Shown piece after piece: positions 51,917-60,342 of a DNA stretch of 64,000 nt. Origin of the DNA: Verrucomicrobiales bacterium (GTDB lineage: Bacteria > Verrucomicrobiota > Verrucomicrobiia > Verrucomicrobiales > DEV007); contig JARGNG010000006.1 of assembly GCA_029213265.1 (NCBI GenBank), positions 8,035 to 72,034 on the forward strand, written 5' to 3'. Numbering within the stretch: the first letter of the stretch is position 1; every line of letters begins with the position of its first letter. The notes under the pieces are model-generated. The model searched no databases and was not told the DNA's origin. It was given only the letters and a program-made list of their open reading frames with translations. Made by a program: the position numbers and the translations under genes.

Positions 51917-53362
51917 ATGATCCATCGCCTTTATTCCCTCTTCTGCCTGCTGATCCTATCAGTCGCCGTGCCTTCGGTATTTGCCGATTCAAAACCAAAT
52001 TTCATAATCATATTCGCAGACGATCAGGGCTATGGAGACCTGGGGTGCTTTGGTTCCACCAAGATCAAGACGCCCAACATCGACCAAATGGCGGACGAAG
52101 GGCGAAAGTTTACCAACTTCATGGTCGCCTCTCCCGTCTGTACGCCGTCGCGGGCCGCGCTGTTGACGGGGTGCTACCCGAAGCGGGTTGGCATGCATCA
52201 ACATGTTTTGTTTCCGTCATCTACCAAGGGGTTGAATTCTGAAGAGCACACCATTGCGGACCATCTCAGTGCGCAGGGTTATGCGACAGCCTGCTTTGGG
52301 AAGTGGCACCTTGGTCATCACCCGGAGACGCTGCCTCAGCAGCACGGCTTCGACACCTATTTCGGAATTCCGTATTCCAACGACATGAATCATCCGGACA
52401 ACAAGGGAAAGCCGAAGGGCGGCCCGGACGGGATGGACATCCTCTGGGACGATCCGGAGTCAACGCTTACGAAATGGAAGACTCCGTTGATGGAAAACGA
52501 GAAGATCGTGGAGCTTCCTGTGGACCAGCGCACGGTAACGCGCCGCTGTACGCAGAAGGCCATCGATTTCATCAAGGAGAACAAAGACGATCCGTTCTTC
52601 GTCTACCTGCCGCATTCGATGCCGCACATCCCGCTTTATGTGCCGGATGAAGTCCGGGATCCGAATCCTCTCAACGCCTACACGAACACGATCGAACACA
52701 TCGATGCCGAGGTCGGCCGGCTTATGGACACGATCCGTGAACTGGATCTTTCCGGGAACACCTATGTCATCTACACGACAGACAATGGTCCCTGGCTCTC
52801 GTTCAAGCACCATGGTGGCAGTGCCGGTCCGCTTCGCGATGGAAAAGGGACTACTTTTGAGGGCGGACAACGTGTGCCCTGCGTGATGTGGGGGCCGGGC
52901 CGTATTCCGGCGGGAACCGAATGTGGCGAACTTGCCGGAACGATCGACTTGCTGCCGACGATTGCGGCGCTCACGGAGACACCCCTCCCAGAGGGACGAA
53001 AAATTGACGGCATGGATATCTCTGCGCTCCTGACGACAGATGCAGAAAGTCCGAGAAGCGAGTTTGTCTACTACACCTCTCAGGGAGTCATCGAAGGGCT
53101 TCGCCAGGGGAAATGGAAGCTACTCGTCAAGACGCCGCGGCGACCGAAAGGAAAGGGGAAAGCAAAGGGCAAAGGGAAAGAAAAAGCGAAGCCAGCCGCG
53201 CCGGAAATCATGCTGTTCGATCTGTCCGCTGATCTCGGTGAGCAAACCAATCTGGCTTCGACCCATTCCGATGTTGTCGCGACCCTGAAAAAGAGAATGC
53301 TGGAACTCGATGCTGAGATCGAGGCGAATGCGCGGGCGCCGTGGGTGAAGGGCGGGGAATAG
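51917..53362 (+). CDS. Secreted arylsulfatase-type sulfatase
   Basis: A 481-residue sulfatase with a signal peptide (1-23, ending SVFAD). The first metal-binding site is DD at 35-36 (IIFADDQGYGDLG), and C75-T-P-S-R79 (SPVCTPSRAALLTG) is the formylglycine site; FGKWHLGH and YTTDNGPW contain further active-site residues. The domain order is that of S1-family arylsulfatases such as those removing sulfate from marine polysaccharides. Near the C-terminus a lysine/glycine-rich insertion (KGKGKAKGKGKEKAK) splits the usual C-terminal domain. The ATG at 51917 is preferred over TTG at 51908. The DUF1080 gene 109 nt downstream is on the same strand. Confidence 0.94.
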   Translation: MIHRLYSLFCLLILSVAVPSVFADSKPNFIIIFADDQGYGDLGCFGSTKIKTPNIDQMADEGRKFTNFMVASPVCTPSRAALLTGCYPKRVGMHQHVLFPSSTKGLNSEEHTIADHLSAQGYATACFGKWHLGHHPETLPQQHGFDTYFGIPYSNDMNHPDNKGKPKGGPDGMDILWDDPESTLTKWKTPLMENEKIVELPVDQRTVTRRCTQKAIDFIKENKDDPFFVYLPHSMPHIPLYVPDEVRDPNPLNAYTNTIEHIDAEVGRLMDTIRELDLSGNTYVIYTTDNGPWLSFKHHGGSAGPLRDGKGTTFEGGQRVPCVMWGPGRIPAGTECGELAGTIDLLPTIAALTETPLPEGRKIDGMDISALLTTDAESPRSEFVYYTSQGVIEGLRQGKWKLLVKTPRRPKGKGKAKGKGKEKAKPAAPEIMLFDLSADLGEQTNLASTHSDVVATLKKRMLELDAEIEANARAPWVKGGE

Positions 53363-53471
53363 CATTGACTTCTTTTACGGAAACGGTTCGCGTCGCCCCC
53401 CGATCGCTCTGGAATGTAGAAAGAATCTCCATCATGCTACGAGGAAAAATCGGCCGATCATTTTGAACCAT

Positions 53472-54452
53472 ATGAAACCCATCGCTCTTCTTCTTATTCT
53501 TGCCCTCTCGCCAGCCTTCGCCGCCGACAAGAGCAAGACGTGGACAGACCCTGACACAGCAAGACAAGAGGACCCCGATTTTCCGGTCCAGGGTGAATAC
53601 GGCAAAGACGAGTCGGAATCTTCTCTCGGTGTTCAGGTTGTGGCACTGGGTGACGGAAATTTTGACGCCTACTTTCTCGAGGGAGGACTGCCGGGGCTCG
53701 GATGGACAAAAGAAAAAGACAGAACTGTGGTTACAGGGAAACGGAAAGACGGGGTCGTTACCTTTTCCGGAAAAGAACTTCATGCGGTCATTGAGAATAG
53801 CAGGATTTCGGGTTCTTTCGGTTCCGCTGAGTTTGATCTCCCGCGCATCGAAAGAACGAGTCCCACGCTTGGGATGAAACCGCCCGAGGGTGCCGTTGTT
53901 TTGTTCGACGGAACTTCTGTCGAGGGCTGGGAGAACGGGAAAATGGAGAATGGCCTGCTCGCAGCGACCGGCACTACCAGCGTAAAAACGTTCAAGGATT
54001 GCACCATTCACCTGGAGTTTCGCACTCCCTACAAACCTCATGCACGAGGGCAGGGGCGGGGAAACAGCGGCGTCTACTACGGCGGAAGGTGGGAAACACA
54101 GGTCCTCGACTCCTTCGGTCTGGAAGGCAAAATGAACGAAACCGGCGGTATCTACTCCATCGCTGAGCCTCGTCTCAACATGTGCCTCCCTCCACTCACT
54201 TGGCAGACCTACGATGTCGAGATGGTCTCGGCAAAATTTGATGAGCAGGGTAATCGGACTGCCTGGCCACGCATCACAGTGAAGCTCAATGGCGTGCTCG
54301 TTCACGAAGATCAGGAGCTCAACAAGACCCACACGACCGCGGCCCCGGTGAAGGGGGAGATCAAAGACGAAGGCAGCCCCATCTTTCTGCAGAATCACGG
54401 GAATCCGGTCTTCTTTCGGAATATCTGGGTGCTGCCCCGGGGGAGTAGTTGA
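53472..54452 (+). CDS. DUF1080 (3-keto-disaccharide hydrolase-like) protein
   Basis: A 326-residue secreted protein with a signal peptide (1-17, ending AFAA). An N-terminal ~110-residue region precedes the DUF1080 beta-jelly-roll domain, which starts VVLFDGTSVEGWENG and contains TFKDCTIHLEFRTPY, GRGNSGVYYGGRWETQVLDS, TWQTYDVEM and IFLQNHGNPVFFRNIWV. DUF1080 proteins are abundant in planctomycetes and verrucomicrobia; some act on 3-keto-glycosides. The location after a sulfatase fits sugar degradation. ATG 53472 is chosen over the upstream TTG 53463. A palindrome ATCGGCCGAT lies at 53449-53458 just before the gene. Confidence 0.9.
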   Translation: MKPIALLLILALSPAFAADKSKTWTDPDTARQEDPDFPVQGEYGKDESESSLGVQVVALGDGNFDAYFLEGGLPGLGWTKEKDRTVVTGKRKDGVVTFSGKELHAVIENSRISGSFGSAEFDLPRIERTSPTLGMKPPEGAVVLFDGTSVEGWENGKMENGLLAATGTTSVKTFKDCTIHLEFRTPYKPHARGQGRGNSGVYYGGRWETQVLDSFGLEGKMNETGGIYSIAEPRLNMCLPPLTWQTYDVEMVSAKFDEQGNRTAWPRITVKLNGVLVHEDQELNKTHTTAAPVKGEIKDEGSPIFLQNHGNPVFFRNIWVLPRGSS

Positions 54453-54603
54453 ATTGAGGACAGCGCTCGGCAGGGGCCCGACCATCGCACTCTTCCCATC
54501 GTCCTTAATTTTGGCTCTTCCATTGCCCGGGAGATCTTCGTCCTTCGGCTTCGTCTTGACCGTTCTTTCGGTCACGGGAACCCGCATTTTTCCGGAACTG
54601 TTG

Positions 54604-54831
54604 TCGATTCGAATTGTCTCCCGATTGTGGTCGATGACCCTGATTCTCGGTTTCAGCGTCCTCTTATGGAGTGATTTCCAGATGCACCGGGAGACCGGTT
54701 TGCTTTTCATATTCGCGATCAGTGCGGCGATGCTGGCCGATCTTTTCCTGACTCCTCTCATTCTCAAGAAGCTTCACCCTTGGGAATGCGACCGCTACGC
54801 AGTGGATGTAGTCAGCACTTTGCCACCGTAG
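54604..54831 (+). pseudogene. Remnant of an RND/MMPL-type transporter C-terminus
   Basis: This frame reads SMTLILGFSVLLWSDFQMHRE and continues with TGLLFIFAISAAMLADLFLT and PLILKKLHPW. The 'GF.vLl.S.F...re.Gll..i.i..AllaDLfllP.ll' pattern is the last pair of membrane helices of MMPL/RND exporters. The rest of the transporter is missing: the open frame upstream (from 54454) does not continue the family. It begins right after the DUF1080 stop. It is most simply a 3' fragment left after deletion. Confidence 0.6.
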
Positions 54832-55056
54832 TCGTGTCGGCAGGTCACCTGAATTGTGGGTTTCGTTCTCCGAAAGAAGCGATGATATAGGAGATCGATT
54901 TTAGAAGTCTTTCTGGAAGGCTCCCGGTTCTTTTCTGTGTCTGAACCAAAGCGGGGCCGACCGCTAGCTTTCCTCAGAACCCCAAATAGCTCTACAGTCG
55001 CCCTCTGAGTAGTTTGATCTGCTTTCTCAGATTTTTGACCTTGGCTCTTTTCTTCC

Positions 55057-58050
55057 CTATTTGCCCCCGCTCAACGTCGCTGCATCCACGCTTTCCTCCG
55101 CCTCACCAAATAACAACTCCTCGAACGGATCGGTCCACGGGTAGCGCTCGGCGGGAGGCCAGAAGATTCGCTTTCGAACTGATTCGATCACTCCCTCGGC
55201 GCAATGTTTCGCGGAGTCGAGACGATCACGATCGAGATCGTTCCATAGGTCGAGCACGATCTCGGCCCGGGTCGGTCCGAGTGCGACATGGCCGCCCGAG
55301 ATCTCACGGTCGGGATAGCGTTCGGTTAGGGCGAGGAGGTAGAGCGGAATCTGGAGGTCAATCCAGCGCTGCTGCTTTCCCTTTTCATCTTCGAATCGCG
55401 CCCATTCCGGAAAGCTCTCCGGATCTTCGGTCCGCTTGATGTGGGTGAAATGATATTCCGAAACGTGTTTGTTCCGGTGCTTGCTTGCATCGTAGATCGC
55501 GTGGGTCTTGAAATCGAACACGCGGAGCCGGCCATCTTCGTGTTGTTCGATGCGATCGATCCTCCCTGATATGGGGTGGCCGGCGATCGTGAAGGGATGC
55601 TCCTCGGTTGAAATGCTCGTCTCTGGTTCGAGAATATACCATCCTGCGGCGCGTTCAGCCGCTTCGGTTTCGGCCCACCAGGCGAGACGTCGCCGGGCGG
55701 CTTCTCTTTGAATGAGAACCGGGGTAGTGAGGTCGGATCCGTAGCGTTGGTAGAGAAGCGCGTCGACAGCGTTCTCAAGGCAGTCGGTGATCACCTTGAT
55801 GTCGGTCGAGTGGCTCGCTTCTTCGTCTCGACCGAATTTTTCCAGCGCATCGTGAACGAGATTGCCGAAGTCGCGGGCGTCCATTTCCGCCTTTTCCGGA
55901 TCGACTTCCTCCATGCGAAGGCCGTGTTGAAGATAGAACCGAAACGGGCAGGTCAGGTAGTTGCGGAATTGGGTCACGCTGAGTCGCTGAAAGACCTTCG
56001 CGTCGTCGGCGAGAGGAGCGGGTTTCAGTTTCCACGGAAGCTGCCAGGGGAGTGGCGAATGGGAGGGCGTTTCGCCGTTGAAGAACTGCAGTGTGCGATT
56101 CGGGAGTTCTTCGTCGGAGCATTGAAAGAGGAGTCGCGAGGGGCGCAGCGGGTCGCCGCTTTCACTTTGCCGTCCGAATATCAGGTCGAGGCGTCCTCCG
56201 CGCTCGCTGCGGGATTCAATCGCGGAAGTGAGAAGATAGGCATCGCGGGCAAATCGATCGTCGTTGTTGGGAATGCCGAGTACGCGCCGTGCCGAATCGG
56301 GAAGAAAGGCGTGACCGATGATGGACTCGGGAACGACGTGGTCATTCATCCCTGTGACAATGAGATGGGGGGCGTCCTCCCAGAGAAGCTCAAGCCATCC
56401 CTGAAGATCGATGTCGTCTGGTCCCCGCTCGTCGTAGAGGTGACGTTCGCGAATGAGCTCGAGAAGAACCTGAAACCGTTCCGCCGGCGTGATCTTTCCG
56501 GGAAAAGATGGCTGGGTGACGTCGAATGCCTGATCCGCTTCCAGAATGGTTGCGGCGACTTCGGGGAAGGCGCTGTGGGAGGTTTCCCGGGCGGAGAATT
56601 TACGGTCGGCGAAAATTTCCGGGAGATAGGCAGCGAGTGTCTCCCCGAAGGCTTCTTTCCGAAATCGGCTCATCCAGGATTCGATCCAGCGAAGACCGGT
56701 CTCCAGTTCAGGGGATCGCGAGAAGTTTCGTTTCGCCGCGGAAATGGCGTCTTCCAACCGATCGGGAAGACAGCGTTCCCCGAGCTCGTCGAGGAGCCGG
56801 AGAAAGCGGGTCGCGCCGGTTTCACTTTGAATCGTTTCCTTGAGATGCGTCGCCAGCGCCTTGCCTACGTCGGGGCAGCGAAGAAGACGGGCCACCGAGT
56901 CAAAGGATCGCGTCGCAAGGAGCGCGGCGGTCTGATCGAGCAGGTAATAAATGCCATGCCGGGAAACCGCTTTTCCGGCTGGATCATGGGTCGACCAACT
57001 GCGGCGGGTGGCGCTTTGTTCGAGAGGCGAAGCCACTTCGGGGTCGGGAACACCGATGGCGACGAAGGCGGCGGGGGATTCGGATTTCCCGATGAGTTCG
57101 CAGGCGAGTTCGGCCTGCATTGTGGGAGTCGCGGCATCATGAATGTGCTTCTCCGGATCGGTCACCTGAATCTCGGCGTCGAGCCAATGGACCGCGATCG
57201 GCCGACCGGATGGGTCAAAGCGGATCGACTCACTCTCGGGGGCCTGGACGAGAATTTCCACCGGGATCGATTTCGCGTAGTGTTGCAGGGCCAGGGTGGA
57301 AACCGGGTGGAAGTCCGGGCAGGCGGCGACGAGGATTCGTTGGATTTCCGCGGGAAGGGCCCCGCTTTTCGAGGCTTCCAGTCGCGCTTGCGTTTCGTCG
57401 CTGAGCCCGAGAGAATTTGTCCGGGCCACGGCGAGTTCCTCCAGTTGGGAAAGCTCGTTCCAGCGGGCCGGTTCCATGTCCCGTTCCTGAAGCGGGCCGG
57501 AAGCCGTGGCAAAGGTCAGTCCCGATTCAGCGAGAAGGTTCCTGACGTCGAGAATTTCACCGGCAGTCTTCATGGCCCAACTGAGGTTTCGCTCCACGGG
57601 GTCAACAGGAAAGATCCGGCGGAAGCGAGAGAGCTGGATGTCGAGTAAGAGCGCCGACCAGATCAGGCGGGTGGCGTGGCGGTCGGCGACGGGATGTGGT
57701 CCTGGCGGCAGTCGTTCGGGGGAAACGAGAAAATCCTGGGTCGTGACGAGAGGGGGGAAAACCGCCGCCCCTGAATCTGCGGCGTGGAGAGCGAGTGACT
57801 CACGGAGGCGGCGCCCGGCGTTTCGTGTTGGAACAATGACAAGAGTGTCGGAAAGGTCCAGCGCCCCTGCTTGAGACCAGTTCGTGGCGAGATGTTGAGT
57901 CGTCGCCCCGAGGACGGGAATTCCCCATCCGGCGAAGGTTCGAGTGAGCTCACGTGCCGTAGTTTCCGCCGGGGCGGGGGAGTCGGGTTCTTCCGAAAAC
58001 AGATTCAGTTCCGGTTGATTCAGAGAGGGATCGGAAGAGGTGTCGGGCAT
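55057..58050 (-). CDS. addB: AddB-like PD-(D/E)XK nuclease
   Basis: A 997-residue protein with an AddB-like layout. The N-terminal part resembles an inactivated helicase (LVIVPTRNAGRRLRESLALH; no GKT P-loop seen), the middle contains LWEDAPHLIVTGMNDHVVPE typical of AddB, and the C-terminal nuclease has FRNYLTCPFRFYLQHGLRM, FGNLVHDALEKFG, ISGRIDRIE, LRVFDFKTH and QIPLYLLALTERY, the PD-(D/E)XK set. The four-cysteine Fe-S cluster known in Firmicutes AddB is not evident; only scattered cysteines occur. It should form a complex with the AddA-like protein (48223-51531), though the genes are separated by three + strand units. Confidence 0.8.
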   Translation of the reverse strand: MPDTSSDPSLNQPELNLFSEEPDSPAPAETTARELTRTFAGWGIPVLGATTQHLATNWSQAGALDLSDTLVIVPTRNAGRRLRESLALHAADSGAAVFPPLVTTQDFLVSPERLPPGPHPVADRHATRLIWSALLLDIQLSRFRRIFPVDPVERNLSWAMKTAGEILDVRNLLAESGLTFATASGPLQERDMEPARWNELSQLEELAVARTNSLGLSDETQARLEASKSGALPAEIQRILVAACPDFHPVSTLALQHYAKSIPVEILVQAPESESIRFDPSGRPIAVHWLDAEIQVTDPEKHIHDAATPTMQAELACELIGKSESPAAFVAIGVPDPEVASPLEQSATRRSWSTHDPAGKAVSRHGIYYLLDQTAALLATRSFDSVARLLRCPDVGKALATHLKETIQSETGATRFLRLLDELGERCLPDRLEDAISAAKRNFSRSPELETGLRWIESWMSRFRKEAFGETLAAYLPEIFADRKFSARETSHSAFPEVAATILEADQAFDVTQPSFPGKITPAERFQVLLELIRERHLYDERGPDDIDLQGWLELLWEDAPHLIVTGMNDHVVPESIIGHAFLPDSARRVLGIPNNDDRFARDAYLLTSAIESRSERGGRLDLIFGRQSESGDPLRPSRLLFQCSDEELPNRTLQFFNGETPSHSPLPWQLPWKLKPAPLADDAKVFQRLSVTQFRNYLTCPFRFYLQHGLRMEEVDPEKAEMDARDFGNLVHDALEKFGRDEEASHSTDIKVITDCLENAVDALLYQRYGSDLTTPVLIQREAARRRLAWWAETEAAERAAGWYILEPETSISTEEHPFTIAGHPISGRIDRIEQHEDGRLRVFDFKTHAIYDASKHRNKHVSEYHFTHIKRTEDPESFPEWARFEDEKGKQQRWIDLQIPLYLLALTERYPDREISGGHVALGPTRAEIVLDLWNDLDRDRLDSAKHCAEGVIESVRKRIFWPPAERYPWTDPFEELLFGEAEESVDAATLSGGK

Positions 58051-58158
58051 GCGGAAGGAAAGGGGAGTGGAACGGGAAAAGTTGTATCACGAATCTGTGA
58101 AAGAGTCAGCGGACAAAGCGAATTTTTCAAGCCGGAGGCCTTGCCGTGGAGAGACTTC

Positions 58159-58176
58159 GAAAAACTTACGTTTTCC
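58159..58176. repeat. 18-bp intergenic motif, copy 1
   Basis: GAAAAACTTACGTTTTCC, containing the inverted arms AAAAC and GTTTT. A copy differing by one base lies at 59293-59310 in the next intergenic region. It is within the gap between the addB-like and GH25-like genes. Confidence 0.6.
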
Positions 58177-58235
58177 GCCACGCATTCCCGCTTACCAGGT
58201 AGAGGAAGTCGTGAGCTTTTCCGGCGGTCGACCGG

Positions 58236-58252
58236 CCACAGCTTTGCTGTGG
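58236..58252. promoter_or_regulatory. Perfect short hairpin before the GH25-like gene
   Basis: CCACAGC, loop TTT, GCTGTGG: a 7-bp perfect stem followed on + by seven A's. This is not a terminator orientation for the + strand. It may be an operator or an mRNA leader structure between the divergent addB-like and GH25-like genes. Confidence 0.4.
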
Positions 58253-58318
58253 AAAAAAATTCGTTCACCTCGAAAACAGAAGGCTGATTCCCCGGGAATA
58301 TGGGGTAGCGTTGCTCTC

Positions 58319-59206
58319 ATGAGAGGCCTCTACTTTGTCCCGCTGCTCGCTTTACTGGCCCAGTGCCGTGCTGTCCCGACCGATGACGAGTCGAGCTCCG
58401 GTGCGTCTGTCCCCGGTGGCGCAGGCTTGCAGCAGATCATCAATGTATCGGCCTATGATCCGAAGGAGCGCCAGCGGGAGGGGCAGGGGTTTACGCAGCA
58501 TGACGTTTCTGCTCTGGCGGCCAATGGGGCAAGAGGGCTCATTGCCCGTGCGGGGAAGGGTGGAAATCTCGATATGAAATGTTCCGACTTTGTCGCTTCG
58601 GGCGACCGCGCCGGAATGCTGCCGGGGCTATACTATCGCGTACAGAAACACGTTAGCCCGGTGACACAGGCTGATCAGTTTGTGAATCGGGCGGAGTCTC
58701 TGGCCCGGGGACGAAGCTGGAAGGCGCCGGCTTTATTGCTCGTAGGCGACTACGATGGCGATCTTTCTCTTTTGGCGATTCTGGCATTCATGGATCGGGT
58801 GGAAAAGCGAACCGGTGTTGTTCCCGTGGCCTATCTGGAAAACAGCACCGAACTGAAGCAGCAAACCAGTGCCGCCGATCCTCAGACAAAGGCCCGCCTT
58901 GGTCGCGCGCCGTACTGGTTGGCGCTGTATTCTCATACAAGTGGCGCCGGCCCTGTGTATCCCGCTCCCGGCAATCCGGAAAATCTCGTCAAACAATACC
59001 GTCTCTGGCCGGACTGGACATTGTGGCAGTACGGGGGGGTCGAATGGACAAACGGGGCCTCGAAACCGAAGGTCTATTCTCATGGCGCCCATCGGAACAG
59101 CACCTATTTCGGAAACATCGACCGGCCGACCGAGCGAAATGTTTTCAGGGGGTCCCCCGAGGCGCTGACTGCGTTCTGGCAGCGGCACGGAATCGCCTTG
59201 AACTGA
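58319..59206 (+). CDS. GH25-like lipoprotein with altered catalytic residues
   Basis: A 295-residue probable lipoprotein (lipobox LLAQC, Cys16). The mature part follows the GH25 (Chalaropsis-type lysozyme) barrel: IINVSAYDP at strand 1, GLIARAGKGG, LPGLYYRVQKHVSPVTQADQF, APALLLVGDYDGD, VVPVAYLENS, and the end WTLWQYGG typical of this family. In strand 1 the usual Asp (IDVS) is Asn42, and the usual DxE reads GDYDGD, so the catalytic acids look changed; activity is doubtful. The start at 58319 gives the lipoprotein signal; the longer frame is rejected. It may bind the cell wall rather than cut it. Confidence 0.65.
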   Translation: MRGLYFVPLLALLAQCRAVPTDDESSSGASVPGGAGLQQIINVSAYDPKERQREGQGFTQHDVSALAANGARGLIARAGKGGNLDMKCSDFVASGDRAGMLPGLYYRVQKHVSPVTQADQFVNRAESLARGRSWKAPALLLVGDYDGDLSLLAILAFMDRVEKRTGVVPVAYLENSTELKQQTSAADPQTKARLGRAPYWLALYSHTSGAGPVYPAPGNPENLVKQYRLWPDWTLWQYGGVEWTNGASKPKVYSHGAHRNSTYFGNIDRPTERNVFRGSPEALTAFWQRHGIALN

Positions 59207-59292
59207 GTCGCCGGTTCTCGCGCTGTGTCGGGTGGGGCCGACTTGAGTCGGTGCGAGAGAGGATCCCGCTCCGGGGGCCTGGCTCTGCTCTG

Positions 59293-59310
59293 GAAAAACT
59301 CACGTTTTCC
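59293..59310. repeat. 18-bp intergenic motif, copy 2
   Basis: GAAAAACTCACGTTTTCC, one base different from the copy at 58159-58176. It lies 79 nt before the RDD-family gene. Arms AAAAC/GTTTT allow a small stem or a dyad protein site. Confidence 0.6.
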
Positions 59311-59389
59311 TCTGCGGTCTTCGACCGACAGGGGTGCGGGAGGATTCGCGTTTACTTCCTCACGATTGTATTGAAAGATTCCGTCTCAC

Positions 59390-60331
59390 ATGGCGAGCTG
59401 GTTTTACACAGATGCAGAGGCGACTCAACAGGGTCCGGTCGATGAGGTAACGCTGTTGAGTTACAACAGGGCCGGGACGATCCATTCGAAGACCCTTGTC
59501 TGGCACGAGGGCATGGAGGAATGGAAGCCGTTTCGCGATGTGGCCGGCCCTCTTTTTGGTGTCTCCGGGGAGGGCGTTCCAACGGAAATAGGAGTTTGCG
59601 CGCACTCGTCTCAGGTCTATCCGCTCGAGGAGATGATTCCCTACGGAGAGGCATTGATCGGGCTGGAGCACAAAGACGCTTTCATTCAGCAATTGATGGA
59701 GACCGGCACGGTCGAGGTCGCCGATGCGACGGAGAAGCGTTTCGAGTATGTAGGGTTCTGGTGGCGGGTGTTGTCCTCGTTTCTCGATTACTTGATCAAG
59801 ATGATTCCTTCCTGGATCTGCATGATTCCCTATTACGTCGTAATGTTCTCTTCCAGTGCGGAGAGTATGGAGGACGGCCCCGTCGCGGGATTCACGATTG
59901 CCATGGCAGTGGCCTACGGCTTCGGAATGCTCGGCATGCTGGCGGTCAGTATTTTTTACGAAACCTGGATGGTGGGAAAGTATCAGGGCACCCTCGGAAA
60001 GTTGATTATCGGAGCCAAGGTGGTGAATCCGGATGGCTCGAGGCTCAGTTATAGAAAGGCCTTCCTTCGCTGGCTTGCAAAAAAGCCGCTCAACTATGTG
60101 ATCATGTATTTGCCCGCCGTGATCGCTCTCGGTCTTGTTATGGCTGGCGTCATGGGGATTTCCCAGGAGACGGAGGAAGCGGCTACCTTTGGAATGGCGA
60201 TGGTGAGTGGGCTGTTTATTTATGTGGCGATTCTGGCCGTTTGCAGTGGTGTCTACTGGATGGCTGCGTTCGATGAAGAAAAGCGGGCACTGCACGATCG
60301 GGTCAGCGGAACCCGGGTAATCAGGAAGTAG
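59390..60331 (+). CDS. RDD family membrane protein with N-terminal GYF_2 domain
   Basis: A 313-residue protein. Residues 1-50 are a GYF_2/DUF4339 module (WFYTDAEATQQGPVDEVTLL, WHEGMEEWKP), a small domain common at the N-terminus of bacterial membrane proteins that may bind proline-rich peptides. From about 118 on is an RDD domain with four or so membrane helices: GFWWRVLSSFLDYLIKMIP with the first Arg and Asp of the name, YQGTLGKLIIGAKVV, and ALHDRVSGTRVI near the end. RDD proteins are of largely unknown function; some are sodium/proton transporters. The zinc-ribbon gene starts 11 nt later, likely co-transcribed. Confidence 0.88.
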   Translation: MASWFYTDAEATQQGPVDEVTLLSYNRAGTIHSKTLVWHEGMEEWKPFRDVAGPLFGVSGEGVPTEIGVCAHSSQVYPLEEMIPYGEALIGLEHKDAFIQQLMETGTVEVADATEKRFEYVGFWWRVLSSFLDYLIKMIPSWICMIPYYVVMFSSSAESMEDGPVAGFTIAMAVAYGFGMLGMLAVSIFYETWMVGKYQGTLGKLIIGAKVVNPDGSRLSYRKAFLRWLAKKPLNYVIMYLPAVIALGLVMAGVMGISQETEEAATFGMAMVSGLFIYVAILAVCSGVYWMAAFDEEKRALHDRVSGTRVIRK

Positions 60332-60342
60332 CGAAGAGGATT

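Noticed and set aside
55708..57648. 646-codon open frame on + opposite the AddB-like gene
   Set aside because: Fully antisense to a clear PD-(D/E)XK nuclease gene; rich in Arg, Gly and Phe without any family; open by codon bias of the other strand.
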